Source: an uncultured Pseudomonadales bacterium
Lineage (GTDB): Bacteria; Pseudomonadota; Gammaproteobacteria; Pseudomonadales; Pseudohongiellaceae
NCBI GenBank assembly: GCA_947259995.1
Contig: CAMYOK010000008.1
Span: 1-56,500 of the forward strand
Direction: 5' to 3'
DNA: 56,500 bases
Position 1 is the first letter of the stretch. Each line of letters begins with the position of its first letter. Positions 35,191-44,727 of this stretch are shown here, one piece after another. The notes under the pieces were generated by a model. The model was not told the origin of the DNA, ran no database searches, and saw only the letters and a program-made list of their open reading frames with translations. The position numbers and the translations under genes are program-made.

Positions 35191-37636
35191 TGCTCCCTCC
35201 AGTGATAGAGCTAACAGGCAATGTTAGAAGAACAGTCGTCCCTTTGCCTAATTGACTGTCAAACTCAAGGGAGGCATTAATATTCGCGGCTCGCTCGTGC
35301 ATCCCGAGCATGCCCAAGGAGCGCGACTCCGCTTCCGCCAAATTAAAGCCATTACCATTGTCTTGTACTGTCACTAACAGGGCCCCCTCGGTTGAAACTT
35401 CCAGCAATACCCGCACAAAACTTGCCTGCGCGTGCCGAACAACGTTGGTCAATGCTTCTTGAGTAATGCGAAATACTTGCGTAGTTTGCCGGTGATCTAA
35501 CGGCGGTATAACTTGTTGGCACTCCAACTCACACTGGATACCGGCACGCGTATAGATCTCCTTAGTTTGCCACTCTAGCGCGGGCACTAAACCCAACGCA
35601 TCCAATATTTCAGGGCGTAAATCTTGCGCAATTCTCTTCACTGAGGTCAAGGTTGAGTCTAGTAACTCAGTAATTGCACTCACATTATTGGCTAACGGCG
35701 CGTTACCGGTGCTCTCAATATCGCTATGCAATAGGTCCAGATCTATCTTTACGGCGGTTAGTATCTGCCCTAGCTCATCATGAATCTCTCTTGAGATGCG
35801 TGTTCGCTCCTCTTCTCGGATATCTTGTAAGCGCGCGGCAAGGCGATGCAGGGCGCGCTCTGCATTACGTGATTTGGTCACGTCGCGACCAATCAGGATA
35901 AGGTTTTCGCCCTTCTCCTGCGTTGCGCCGCTCCAACGAATATCCCTAAATTGGCCATTGCTACTTTGCATTTTAAGTTCCATGGTGGGCAATTCTTCGA
36001 CGTCACTTTCTGTTAACAGCGTTGTGACGCCTTTGCTCACCTTCTCTATATCGTCTGACTTTACAAACTGGCGTATATTCATATTGGCCAGTTGCGCAGT
36101 GCTATGCCCAAGGATTCGGCTGACCGAAGGGTTCGCCTGCACAATGCTACCGTCGGGTTTGATGATCGCAATCATGTCGACCGACCTTGCAAACACCTCA
36201 TCTCGCTCTTGTTCGGCAATCCTTTGCTTAGTGATGTCTTGAACCAAGGTCATAGTCTGCACAGGCCTGCCAAAACTATCACGGATTGCGGCAACACTCG
36301 CACGGGCCCAAAAATAAGATTTATCGGGCCTTGTCATGCGGACATCGCATACAAACCCGAGGCTATGCCCAGACAACACCTCATTGCGTTGATGCTCAAT
36401 CGCTTTTAGGTCCTCGGCATGAATGACAGTGCTGATTTTACGACCAATCAACTCTGTGCGACCACAACCTAGGAACGCGCAGAAGGCTGGGTTTACATCA
36501 TCAAACTCCCCCTGTAAGTTCGCGATAGAAAACCCAACAGTCGAGTTTTCAAACATTGCCCGGTGGCGCTCTTCACTTGACCTTAGATCTGAATACGCCC
36601 GTGCAAGCTCCTCGGTGCGAGCGATCACACGCGCGTCAAGCGTTTGTACAAGTTCATCGAGCTCAAGCTCTGCAAGCTTGCGGCGGGTGATATCGTGGTG
36701 GGTGATGATCGCAAAACGCTGCGAATCGACGCACATTTTGGCGACACTGGCCATAAACCAGCGCTTTTCATCAGGCGAATGACAAGGGTATTCGAGCTCT
36801 GCTCCAGCAAAAGCTGGGTCGTCCAACGCCGCCCTAATTGCCTTGCCAATCTTAAATGTATCGTCGTTGTCTTGCTCAGAGGAGTGCTCACACACGCGCA
36901 GATAGTTAGCGCCTAGGCCGAAGTTTGTGCCCTTCGCAGCCCCCTGGTTGTTGGTCGCAAACTCCCGCCACGCATGGTTCACGAACACAATTTCACCATC
37001 GGCATCGACGATAGCCACATGAGCAGGAATGGCATCAAGTGACTGATGCATAAATTGTTCAGTGCGCTTTTGTTGCTCTAGTAGCGCTTTTTTCTGCTCA
37101 GCCTCTTGTTTGAGTTGCACTCGGGCCTGCTCTGACTCTTTCAATGCCCGGCGCAGCTCAAACTGGGATACCACATTGTGCGCAAGCGCCTGTAGCGCCC
37201 CCTTTTGAACCTCAGTAAGCTTACGAGGCTTTTTATCAATCACACACAAAGTCCCTACATTGAACCCGTCAAGCGTGGTCAAAGGCGCACCGGCATAGAA
37301 TCGAATATTGGGATCGTGTGTCACTAAGGGGTTGTCTTGAAAGCGCGCATCCGACAAGGCATCGGGCACTTCCATGATCGAGAAGTCTTTTATCGCTTCA
37401 TTGCAAAACGCGATCTCACGCGGAGTCTCACTAACATCCAGACCCACTCGGCTTTTAAACCATTGCCGTGTTTCATCAATCAGGCTAATAAGCGCAACCG
37501 GCGTGTCACATAGCTGAGCGGCCATCTTAGTCATATTGTCGAAGTCTTGCTCCGACGCGGTATCTAGAACACAGTACGATTTGAGTCTTTCTAACCGCGC
37601 ACTCTCGCTTGCTATATTCTCCGCTCGAATTGCCAT
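35183..37636 (-). CDS. GAF/PAS sensor histidine kinase, HisKA_3 type
   Basis: An 817-residue cytosolic kinase: GAF domain (about 25-160), coiled-coil linker, three PAS domains (about 195-320, 350-465 and 475-590), a HisKA_3 dimerisation domain with His619 (ISREIHDELGQ) and a HATPase (FRITQEALTNVVRHA ... VQDNGNGF ... GMLGMHERA). No membrane helix is present, so it senses a cytosolic or diffusible signal; the GAF could bind a small ligand. HisKA_3 kinases normally pair with LuxR-type regulators, and the next gene is one, overlapping by eight bases. Confidence 0.92.
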   Translation of the reverse strand: MAIRAENIASESARLERLKSYCVLDTASEQDFDNMTKMAAQLCDTPVALISLIDETRQWFKSRVGLDVSETPREIAFCNEAIKDFSIMEVPDALSDARFQDNPLVTHDPNIRFYAGAPLTTLDGFNVGTLCVIDKKPRKLTEVQKGALQALAHNVVSQFELRRALKESEQARVQLKQEAEQKKALLEQQKRTEQFMHQSLDAIPAHVAIVDADGEIVFVNHAWREFATNNQGAAKGTNFGLGANYLRVCEHSSEQDNDDTFKIGKAIRAALDDPAFAGAELEYPCHSPDEKRWFMASVAKMCVDSQRFAIITHHDITRRKLAELELDELVQTLDARVIARTEELARAYSDLRSSEERHRAMFENSTVGFSIANLQGEFDDVNPAFCAFLGCGRTELIGRKISTVIHAEDLKAIEHQRNEVLSGHSLGFVCDVRMTRPDKSYFWARASVAAIRDSFGRPVQTMTLVQDITKQRIAEQERDEVFARSVDMIAIIKPDGSIVQANPSVSRILGHSTAQLANMNIRQFVKSDDIEKVSKGVTTLLTESDVEELPTMELKMQSSNGQFRDIRWSGATQEKGENLILIGRDVTKSRNAERALHRLAARLQDIREEERTRISREIHDELGQILTAVKIDLDLLHSDIESTGNAPLANNVSAITELLDSTLTSVKRIAQDLRPEILDALGLVPALEWQTKEIYTRAGIQCELECQQVIPPLDHRQTTQVFRITQEALTNVVRHAQASFVRVLLEVSTEGALLVTVQDNGNGFNLAEAESRSLGMLGMHERAANINASLEFDSQLGKGTTVLLTLPVSSITGGSND

Positions 37637-37805
37637 AGCTTATGTCTCATTAAATCAGGCTTTCGTAACTGAAGAATACATCCCTGACCCCGCTTTGCCA
37701 ACCGGCGCCCCGTGCCAGCCCGGCGGCTTGGTTTAGTACTGTTAGGGGTTAACCGGGGAGGACTGGGAGGGGCCACCATACTTATAGACAAACCATATAC
37801 AAAAA

Positions 37806-38081
37806 CTATTTATGAACATTAAGTGCTGGCATAAGTTTTTGTGTCAATAGTCTATAAATCTGTTCCACCAATACCTCCTCAGTGGCCATACCACGAACTT
37901 GATCTATACTAATCATTGCCAAAATATCTTTCGCTTTTTGAAGCTTATTCTCAGCATCTTTCTGTATCTCTCTATCAACAGCTCTTCTCGCTACCTCGTC
38001 TAAACTAATAGTATTCTGAGAAACATTAAAAACTGCCCTTCTACCTGCCTCCCTCAAATCCAAACAGATCTGCAGCCATGT
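37806..38081 (-). pseudogene. C-terminal remnant of an unknown gene, cut at a receptor fragment
   Basis: An open frame of about 90 codons that continues upstream without a good start (only TTG at 38063) and runs to the edge of the TonB-receptor fragment at 38080, where it meets a stop in foreign sequence. The visible end is helical and charged (REAGRRAVFNVSQ ... KLQKAKDILAMI ... VEQIYRLLTQKL). The base composition is AT-rich like the Dnd island and unlike the kinase gene on its left. It is best read as the tail of a gene whose front was lost at this junction. I do not recognise the family. Confidence 0.5.
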
Positions 38082-38559
38082 CGGTGTTGATTATGATTTC
38101 GAGCTGCCTGCGCTAGGTCAGGATGACTGGGGCGGCTTGGGCTTCAGCTTGCAAGGTACTCACTTGCTTCGCTTCGATGAGTTCCAGGACCCTCTGGATG
38201 CCTCTATCTTCGAGAACCGCATAGGTGAGTTCTCCTATCCCGAGTGGATTATTAACGCCCGTGCTAGCTGGACATACGGTGATCTACGACTGAGCTGGGC
38301 TGGTCGTTGGGAAGAAAATCAGCTTCTGTCTGGTATCTCTAACCAGCAGATTAATGCCAACCCATTGTTCGTTGATCCTTCACAAACTGGCGATTCATGG
38401 GTGCATGACATCAACTTCAACTACGACGTCAGCGAGAAAATCAATGTCTACGGTGGCCTAAACAACGCCCTAGACGAAGAACCATACCTGGGCACGCTTT
38501 CTCGCCCAGCCGGTCTTCGCGGTCGTTACGGCTTCTTGGCAGTGAACTTCACTATCTAA
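38080..38559 (+). pseudogene. 3' fragment of a second TonB-dependent receptor gene
   Basis: 160 codons matching the last part of the receptor at 23721-26882, in the same frame and to the same stop (GFLAVNFTI). By eye the nucleotide identity is above 90%, and it continues past the stop through the terminator. Nothing of the signal peptide, plug or first three quarters of the barrel is present and there is no start or ribosome site, so it cannot make a working receptor. The copy begins abruptly at 38080 (TCGGTGTTGATTATG). With 26397-26962 it forms a direct repeat of about 560 bases, 11.7 kb apart, enclosing the signalling genes. Confidence 0.88.
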
Positions 38560-38576
38560 GTCGGTGTAGGAAATGA

Positions 38577-38642
38577 AACCCTGCTGCTTTGGTAGCGGGG
38601 TTTGGAAAACAAAAAGGGCACTCTTCGGAGCGCCCTTTTTTG
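38577..38642. terminator. Copied double terminator of the receptor fragment
   Basis: The counterpart of 26901-26962: a first hairpin AACCCTGCT/AGCGGGGTT and a second, AAAAAGGGCACTC-TTCG-GAGCGCCCTTTTTT, with one mismatch in the stem. It was copied together with the gene fragment. The remaining 270 bases up to the methyltransferase gene are AT-rich and show no gene or repeat that I can support. Confidence 0.75.
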
Positions 38643-38913
38643 ATGCGCGTTTTAGGGCTGTGGATGTGGCTACTATTTTCTGCATTGCTATGATTGCAGC
38701 CCCTTGGGAAGTCCAGACTGCAAAAATCTATATACAACCAACCCCCTCTACCTGAATTCGATAATCTTGATTCTAGCTCTATCAATTAAATAAGTTCAAA
38801 CCTAAACTTGGGATTCGTAATTTTAGGCTGGTTTTACGGGTCAATTTTTTGCTATTTTGGCACAACCGCCAGCAAGCGGTCGTCTTTGAAGTTATAGCTC
38901 GCGCCTACTCAAT

Positions 38914-40794
38914 ATGGACTTCGAAAACTACACAAAGCTCGTTAAAGAAACGAATTTCGGCAAGAATCTGCCAGAATCGATTTATCTGCATCAAAGCGCT
39001 ATTAATCATTTACCGGCAGAGCTTGGTAGGTTTATTTTAAAAATAGGAAAAGCATTAAAGATAAACAGCAAAGAATGGCAACTAGTTAAATTATCTAAAC
39101 GCGATTTCAAATTATCGTTTCTAAGCTACCCTACGTTCTCAGAAGAACCTTACCCGCCCCTTAGATACAGCTGGACTATAGATCTATCAAAACTAACCGT
39201 TCGAGAGGCTAATTACTCTCAAAGCGACAACCCGCCTATCCTGCACAGACGAGAAACTTTTTTAAACAAGGATCACCCACATATAGACCATTACAGCGAA
39301 TTCACAAGAGAAGGAGAGGCTATTGGTTTATATGAAAACACTAGAATCATTGGGACGAAGCAAGGGTGGGAGCGCGCAATTAGGAGAAACGGTTACTTTC
39401 TAAGAGAAGACGGACACCTAATACCACTAACAGAAAAGCCCTTACCAGCAGTCACCAGCCCCTTCTCAGGCAGCATTGAGCGGCATAAAACAGCACTCTC
39501 AAGAGACAGACTGTCCTTACCCCTTTTTTTGTTGGCACAACGAGGATACCTCGATGGAAGATACAGCTTTCTAGACTATGGCTGTGGAAGGGGCGATGAC
39601 ATAAGAGAACTTGAAGAACACAATATCGAATGTATTGGCTGGGACCCTGTCCACAGACCAGACACGGATATCCAAGCTTCTGACATCGTCAACCTTGGTT
39701 ACGTTATCAATGTTATCGAAGACAAAGGTGAGCGAAATGAGACGCTCAAACGCGCCTATGGGTATGCTGGCAAGATGTTGCTTGTATCTGCAATGCTTGG
39801 CAATGAATCTATATTTGAGCGATTTAAGCCCTATAAAGATGGCGTCATCACAAGTAGGAATACATTTCAGAAATACTATATGCAAGGTGAGCTGCATCTA
39901 TACATTGAAAGCACCCTAGGAGAAACGCCTATCGCCCTAGCGCCAGGCATATTCGCCGTATTCAAGGATAAATCAGAAGAACAGTGGTACTTAGCAGAAA
40001 GACAGCGAACGAGACACCAATGGCGGCAACTCACAACCAAACCACCTAAAGCGATTACCCAAAAACAAGCCAAAGCTGTCTTTCATAAAAATCGAGAACT
40101 CGTGGAAGATTTTTGGTACACATGCCTTGAACTTGGAAGACTGCCCGCAAATGATGAGTTTGAGCACACCGAGGTTTTAAAAACTGTGTGTGGCTCTTTC
40201 AATAAAACGTTTGCAATCTGCACACAGCATTTTGATCGTGCATTATTCCACCAAGCGCAAAGAGAACGAAAAGATGACCTATTGGTTTATTTTGCTTTGA
40301 GCTTCTTTAACAGAAAAAGGAAAGCGTTCAGCAGAATGCCGAAAGCATTGAAACGAGACATCAAGGCTTTTTTTGAAACTTATTCGACCGCGCGGGAGAT
40401 GGGTAAAAAACTTCTTTTCAGCGTTTCTGATATAGATGTAATTTATGATGCATGTGTTACCGCCAATAGAAAATTACCCGCTAGCGAGCTAAATGGCCAG
40501 CACGACCTCATCTTTCATAAAGACTATCTAAATATGTGCCCAATTGAACTACGCATTTATATTGGTTGTTCAACACAACTTTATGGTGATCTAGATAACG
40601 TAAATCTCATAAAAGTACATATTTTGAGCGGCAAGGTTAGCCTGATGGTATACGACGATTGGAACAAAGAAACCCCATTGCTAACAGAGCGGATTAAGAT
40701 AAAAATGCGAGAACAAGATATCGATTTTTTCGACTATGTCGAAGACTACGAGCCACAACCACTTCCCAACAAAGCGGCATTCCTACCGAAGTGA
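38914..40794 (+). CDS. DNA phosphorothioation-associated putative methyltransferase
   Basis: A 626-residue protein of the type found beside dnd genes. A class I SAM-binding core lies in the middle: motif I LDYGCGRGDD (220-229), an acidic residue after the next strand (IGWDPVH) and VNLGYVINVIE as the following motif. The long N-terminal part (1-210) and the C-terminal part have no recognisable domain. Its role in the Dnd pathway has not been established; a DNA or RNA methyltransferase is assumed from the fold. It opens the island on the plus strand and its last 12 bases overlap the convergent dndA 3' end. No clear ribosome site precedes ATG 38914. Confidence 0.82.
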   Translation: MDFENYTKLVKETNFGKNLPESIYLHQSAINHLPAELGRFILKIGKALKINSKEWQLVKLSKRDFKLSFLSYPTFSEEPYPPLRYSWTIDLSKLTVREANYSQSDNPPILHRRETFLNKDHPHIDHYSEFTREGEAIGLYENTRIIGTKQGWERAIRRNGYFLREDGHLIPLTEKPLPAVTSPFSGSIERHKTALSRDRLSLPLFLLAQRGYLDGRYSFLDYGCGRGDDIRELEEHNIECIGWDPVHRPDTDIQASDIVNLGYVINVIEDKGERNETLKRAYGYAGKMLLVSAMLGNESIFERFKPYKDGVITSRNTFQKYYMQGELHLYIESTLGETPIALAPGIFAVFKDKSEEQWYLAERQRTRHQWRQLTTKPPKAITQKQAKAVFHKNRELVEDFWYTCLELGRLPANDEFEHTEVLKTVCGSFNKTFAICTQHFDRALFHQAQRERKDDLLVYFALSFFNRKRKAFSRMPKALKRDIKAFFETYSTAREMGKKLLFSVSDIDVIYDACVTANRKLPASELNGQHDLIFHKDYLNMCPIELRIYIGCSTQLYGDLDNVNLIKVHILSGKVSLMVYDDWNKETPLLTERIKIKMREQDIDFFDYVEDYEPQPLPNKAAFLPK

Positions 40795-41910
40795 TAGCAG
40801 TCGATCTACGATATCACCCCACTGTATAGGAGGCGTTAGATGACACCAAGAGAAACGCAAAGCACCCAAAATTTCATCTTCTTCAAGCCCCATCGCTTCG
40901 AGAACATGACTAGGATTATAACTGGAAGATGTGCAAGCACTGCCATTAGAAACAGCAGCGACACCTTTGAGCGCAACTATTGCCGCTTCGGAATTAACTC
41001 CATCGATAGAAAAGTTTAATGTAGACGCTAAAGCTATGCCTTGCCCATGATAGCGTGGCTCTAGCTGCTGGAGAGCCAGCAAAGCTTCTTTCTTAATGCG
41101 CAGGCAGGTATCTCTGCGAACCTTGTGATCTTTTATTGCTAATTCGGCAGCCTTTCCAAACCCAGCTATTTGATGAACAGGCAAAGTACCAGGCCTGAGC
41201 CCACGCTCCTGTCCCCCACCGTACATTAAAGGCGTCAACGGCGGCCTCTTATATTTTCTACGACGTGTTATTAATGCGCCTACCCCTTTGGGACCAAAGA
41301 CTTTATGCGCAGAACAACTAATCAAATCGATTCGTTTATTGCAAAGTGCATCCAATTCTTTGCCGTATGTCTGCGCAGCATCAACGTGAAGATACGCATC
41401 ATGATTTGCTAACAAGTCTGAATATTCAGCCAAGGGCTGAATAGCACCTGTTTCATTATTTGCATGCATCAAACTAACAAGAACCGTCGAAGGCCTTAAC
41501 GCCATTGCTAGCTCTTCGGGCAAGACATAGCCATCCTTATTCGGCTTCAGATAAGTGACATCAAACCCTCGAGCTTCCAATTGAGCAATAGGCTCCAAAA
41601 CTGCCTTGTGCTCGATTGCAGACGTAATAATATGAAGCCTCTTTTGTTCTGTCGCGTAAGTCTCGAGACCTAAAACTGCTAGGTTTATTGCCTCTGTCGC
41701 CCCGCTTGTAAAGATAACTTCGCTTTTGTCTGCATCTACAACCAAACCAACGAGCTCGCGAGCATGCTCCACAGCTGACTTAGCGCTATTGCCAAACTCA
41801 TGAGTGCGAGATCCAGCGTTCGCAAACTCCAATTCCATATATTTCCTCATAATTTCAATAGCTTGAGGCTCTATTGGTGTTGTGGCATTACAATCCAAAT
41901 AAATAGTCAT
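40783..41910 (-). CDS. dndA: DndA cysteine desulfurase
   Basis: A 375-residue PLP-dependent cysteine desulfurase (IscS/NifS-like), the sulfur donor for DNA phosphorothioation; it also helps to load the iron-sulfur cluster of DndC. PLP Lys203 stands in SCSAHKVFGPKG and the persulfide Cys326 in SNGSACTSSS; the N-terminal LDCNATTP is typical. ATG 41910 is chosen; a longer reading reaches across the divergent promoter and adds 31 residues with no family match. The gene runs opposite to dndBCDE, sharing a 98-base control region, and its stop overlaps the end of the methyltransferase gene. Many dnd loci lack dndA and borrow IscS; this one is self-sufficient. Confidence 0.93.
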   Translation of the reverse strand: MTIYLDCNATTPIEPQAIEIMRKYMELEFANAGSRTHEFGNSAKSAVEHARELVGLVVDADKSEVIFTSGATEAINLAVLGLETYATEQKRLHIITSAIEHKAVLEPIAQLEARGFDVTYLKPNKDGYVLPEELAMALRPSTVLVSLMHANNETGAIQPLAEYSDLLANHDAYLHVDAAQTYGKELDALCNKRIDLISCSAHKVFGPKGVGALITRRRKYKRPPLTPLMYGGGQERGLRPGTLPVHQIAGFGKAAELAIKDHKVRRDTCLRIKKEALLALQQLEPRYHGQGIALASTLNFSIDGVNSEAAIVALKGVAAVSNGSACTSSSYNPSHVLEAMGLEEDEILGALRFSWCHLTPPIQWGDIVDRLLSLR

Positions 41911-41929
41911 AAATTTTTTTACACAATTC

Positions 41930-41958
41930 TTGTGAGATATCCAATGAACAGCTATCAT
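41930..41958 (+). promoter_or_regulatory. Predicted sigma-70 promoter of dndBCDE
   Basis: TTGTGA (41930-41935), 17-base spacer, TATCAT (41953-41958; CATAAT follows at 41956). Transcription would start about 41965, within the repeat cluster at 41963-42005. Judged from box match and spacing only. Confidence 0.45.
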
Positions 41959-41962
41959 AATT

Positions 41963-42005
41963 GTTTGTAAGTACATATACAAACAAGCGAGGGGCACATA
42001 CAAAC
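41963..42005. promoter_or_regulatory. Inverted and direct 7-base repeats in the dndA-dndB control region
   Basis: GTTTGTA (41963-41969) faces TACAAAC (41978-41984) with an 8-base spacer, and a second TACAAAC (41999-42005) repeats it exactly 21 bases on, two helical turns. They cover the expected dndB start of transcription and leader. DndB proteins elsewhere have been reported to bind a palindrome in their own promoter, so DndB is the first candidate ligand. Confidence 0.55.
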
Positions 42006-42008
42006 ACC

Positions 42009-43112
42009 ATGGACACCCAATTTGAATATGTATTCCCCGCTATACGTGGCATACAAGCCGGCCGAGAGTATTACGTCTCAATGTGCCCGCTTCGACTTAT
42101 ACCCAAAATATTCCTGTTTGACGAAGTAGAAGTTGAGCTAGTGCCCGAACTACGCGCACAGCGAATACTAAACCATTCGCGCGTGCCTGCAATGGCTAGT
42201 TACCTGATAGAAAACAAAAAGGATTATGTATTTAGCTCTATCACGGCATCTGTTAACGGCTTAGTAAAATTTGAGCCGCTAGGCGAAAAAGGGGATGCAA
42301 GCCGTGTGGGCAGCCTGAAGATTGATATGAATTCGCAATTCATCATCAACGATGGCCAACACCGGAGGGCGGCTATTGAGATAGCGCTTAAAACGCGCCC
42401 CGAATTAGGCGACGAAACCATATCAGTCGTATTTTTTATTGATAAAGGGCTGGAACGCTGTCAACAAATGTTTGCCGACTTAAACCGCTATGCTATCCGA
42501 ACGAGCCCTTCAATTGGGGTTTTATATGATCATCGTGACGAAAGAGCCATCATGTCCAAAGCAGTCGTAAAACAAAGCAAAGCTTTCAAAGACATTGTGG
42601 AAATGGAAAAGAGCTCTCTATCCGCTCGCTCTCGTAAACTCTTCACCCTCAGCGCTATCCATTCAGCAAATATGGCCATTATCAACGGGCGAGAATATGA
42701 GAACGTAGAAGAAGTTATTGAGCTTTGTTGCATCTACTGGAATGAAATTTACAAACACATTCCTGAGTGGAGGCAAGTTCAAGAAGGCAAACTCACGTCT
42801 GGCGAGGTGCGCCAAAGCTACGTTCATAGCCACGCTATCGTGCTACAAGCATTGGGCAATCTCGGCAAAGAAATAACAAAACTGCCAAAGGCACAGCAGA
42901 AAGAGCGGCTGAATCTGCTCAACGAGCTTAACTGGAAGCGCTCTAACAGCGATCAATGGGAAGGGCGCTGCATGTTGGGCGGGCGAATTCAAAAGTCATC
43001 TTCAAACGTCGCACTCACCACTAACTTCCTCAAACAGCGAACAGACCTTCCTCTCACCCCAGAAGAAGAAAGACTCGAAGACGCATTTAATAGAGGCGAA
43101 AATGGGCACTAG
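42009..43112 (+). CDS. dndB: DndB, DGQHR-domain regulator of phosphorothioation
   Basis: A 367-residue DndB protein. The defining DGQHR motif is at residues 115-119 (NDGQHRRAA), followed by the conserved FADLNRYAIRTSPS-type segment. DndB is not required for the chemistry; it represses dnd transcription and limits modification in studied systems. ATG 42009 is chosen; the open frame could extend to a TTG at 41961 inside the operator repeats. An AGGGG site lies 15 bases upstream, rather far. It overlaps dndC by 11 bases, starting a tightly packed BCDE operon. Confidence 0.92.
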   Translation: MDTQFEYVFPAIRGIQAGREYYVSMCPLRLIPKIFLFDEVEVELVPELRAQRILNHSRVPAMASYLIENKKDYVFSSITASVNGLVKFEPLGEKGDASRVGSLKIDMNSQFIINDGQHRRAAIEIALKTRPELGDETISVVFFIDKGLERCQQMFADLNRYAIRTSPSIGVLYDHRDERAIMSKAVVKQSKAFKDIVEMEKSSLSARSRKLFTLSAIHSANMAIINGREYENVEEVIELCCIYWNEIYKHIPEWRQVQEGKLTSGEVRQSYVHSHAIVLQALGNLGKEITKLPKAQQKERLNLLNELNWKRSNSDQWEGRCMLGGRIQKSSSNVALTTNFLKQRTDLPLTPEEERLEDAFNRGENGH

Positions 43113-44727
43113 TAAAACCAAAGAACGTAAAACCGCATTTAAAGAGCATGGGTTCAAACAAACAATTGCCTCACTCAGTCAGCAAATTCAAGAGTTATAT
43201 CTCAGTGATGAGATACCTTGGGTGCTCGGCTATTCCGGTGGCAAAGACTCTACCGCCACCCTACAACTAGTGTGGTATGCCTTACAGGAACTGGAACCCA
43301 AGCACTGGCACAAACCAGTGCATGTTATCAGCACGGACACTCTAGTAGAAAACCCTGTTGTTGCGCTTTGGGTGGAAAACTCTCTGAGCACTATGTCTGA
43401 TGCTGTAGCGGCGTTGCATAAAGACTTCCCAGTGCAACCACACCGTTTAACGCCTGCGCTTCAAGATAGGTTTTGGGTCAATCTCATCGGACGAGGCTAT
43501 CCTGCCCCACGCCCTAAATTTCGTTGGTGCACAAGCAGGCTAAAGATCAGTCCCTCTAACAACTTTATCAACAATGTTGTTAAGCAAAATGGAGAGGCAA
43601 TTTTGGTACTGGGCACGCGCAGCGCAGAAGGCGCAAGCCGAGCGAGTAACGCAAAGAAATTTCAAGAGGGAAAGAAAACGAAAATTATTACTATGAAAGA
43701 TGGCTCAACAAAAGAAGTCATTACTTGGCAAAAAGAAAATACACGGAAAGATGCCAACCTCAGTGTTTCCAAAGATCTAGATCGGGCATGGGTTTATACA
43801 CCGATTAATGAATGGACTAACGACGATGTTTGGCAGTACCTAACTCAAGTTAAAAACCCTTGGGGATATCGCAATACAGATTTACTTGGAATGTATAGTG
43901 GTGCAACCGAAGACGGCGAGTGCCCACTTGTAGTAGATACCTCCACACCAAGCTGCGGCGACAGCCGATTTGGCTGCTATGTCTGCACCTTAGTGGATGA
44001 AGACAAGTCTATGAAAGCGATGATCAGCAATGATGATGAAAAAGAGTGGATGCTCCCAATACTAGAGTTTCGCAATCAATGGCTGAGTGTTAGCAATGAA
44101 AAACGAGAGTACCGTGACTTCAGACGTATGAACGGCAACCTTACACTATACAACGACAAATTAGTTCATGGCCCTTACAGACAACACCACAGGGAAAAAA
44201 TGTTGGCTGCTCTATTGGAAGCACAAGAAGCAATCCGTGAACTCGCGCCGGCAGAAGCAAAAGGATTCGAATTGATAGGCCTTGATGACCTCGAAGAAAT
44301 CAGACGAATCTGGGTGGCTGAAAAACATGAAATCGAAGACACTATTCCAAATATTTACCAAAATGTTACTGGAAAGCCATACCCTGGCAAAGATATTGAT
44401 GAGCGCCAAAACCTCAAAGCCGACGATTTGCAGCTTCTCGAGGAACTATGCAAAGAGCAAGGTGACCCGGAAGGTGTTCTTTACCAATTGACTAGAGAGC
44501 TACTACACATCGAACACCAAAACCGTACACTGGTTAGAAGAAAAGGGCTATTCGATGAGATGCGCAAGTCTCTCAAGAAAGCTGCTTTCACCACAGAAGA
44601 GGCTGCACTTGAATTTGCACAACGGCGAGCATCTTCACTTGACGAAAGTCTTGAGGAAGTAAGTAACACTGACGAGTACATAATTGCGACTGATCAAAAA
44701 ATATTTACAGAAGTAACTTCCTCATGA
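43102..44727 (+). CDS. dndC: DndC, PAPS-reductase-like ATP pyrophosphatase with Fe-S cluster
   Basis: A 541-residue enzyme of the PAPS-reductase/ATP-pyrophosphatase fold. The PP-loop SGGKDS is at 45-50, and Cys274, Cys285, Cys292 and Cys295 (CPLV ... SCGDSRFGCYVC) are the likely [4Fe-4S] ligands. With DndA, DndD and DndE it replaces a non-bridging phosphate oxygen of DNA by sulfur at short sequence motifs. It starts inside the end of dndB behind GAGG and shares ATGA with dndD. All expected residues are in place. Confidence 0.94.
   Translation: MGTSKTKERKTAFKEHGFKQTIASLSQQIQELYLSDEIPWVLGYSGGKDSTATLQLVWYALQELEPKHWHKPVHVISTDTLVENPVVALWVENSLSTMSDAVAALHKDFPVQPHRLTPALQDRFWVNLIGRGYPAPRPKFRWCTSRLKISPSNNFINNVVKQNGEAILVLGTRSAEGASRASNAKKFQEGKKTKIITMKDGSTKEVITWQKENTRKDANLSVSKDLDRAWVYTPINEWTNDDVWQYLTQVKNPWGYRNTDLLGMYSGATEDGECPLVVDTSTPSCGDSRFGCYVCTLVDEDKSMKAMISNDDEKEWMLPILEFRNQWLSVSNEKREYRDFRRMNGNLTLYNDKLVHGPYRQHHREKMLAALLEAQEAIRELAPAEAKGFELIGLDDLEEIRRIWVAEKHEIEDTIPNIYQNVTGKPYPGKDIDERQNLKADDLQLLEELCKEQGDPEGVLYQLTRELLHIEHQNRTLVRRKGLFDEMRKSLKKAAFTTEEAALEFAQRRASSLDESLEEVSNTDEYIIATDQKIFTEVTSS

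Noticed and set aside
38137..38559. A separate 140-residue gene
   Set aside because: It is the tail of a TonB-dependent receptor barrel without start, signal peptide or plug, so it is listed as a pseudogene.
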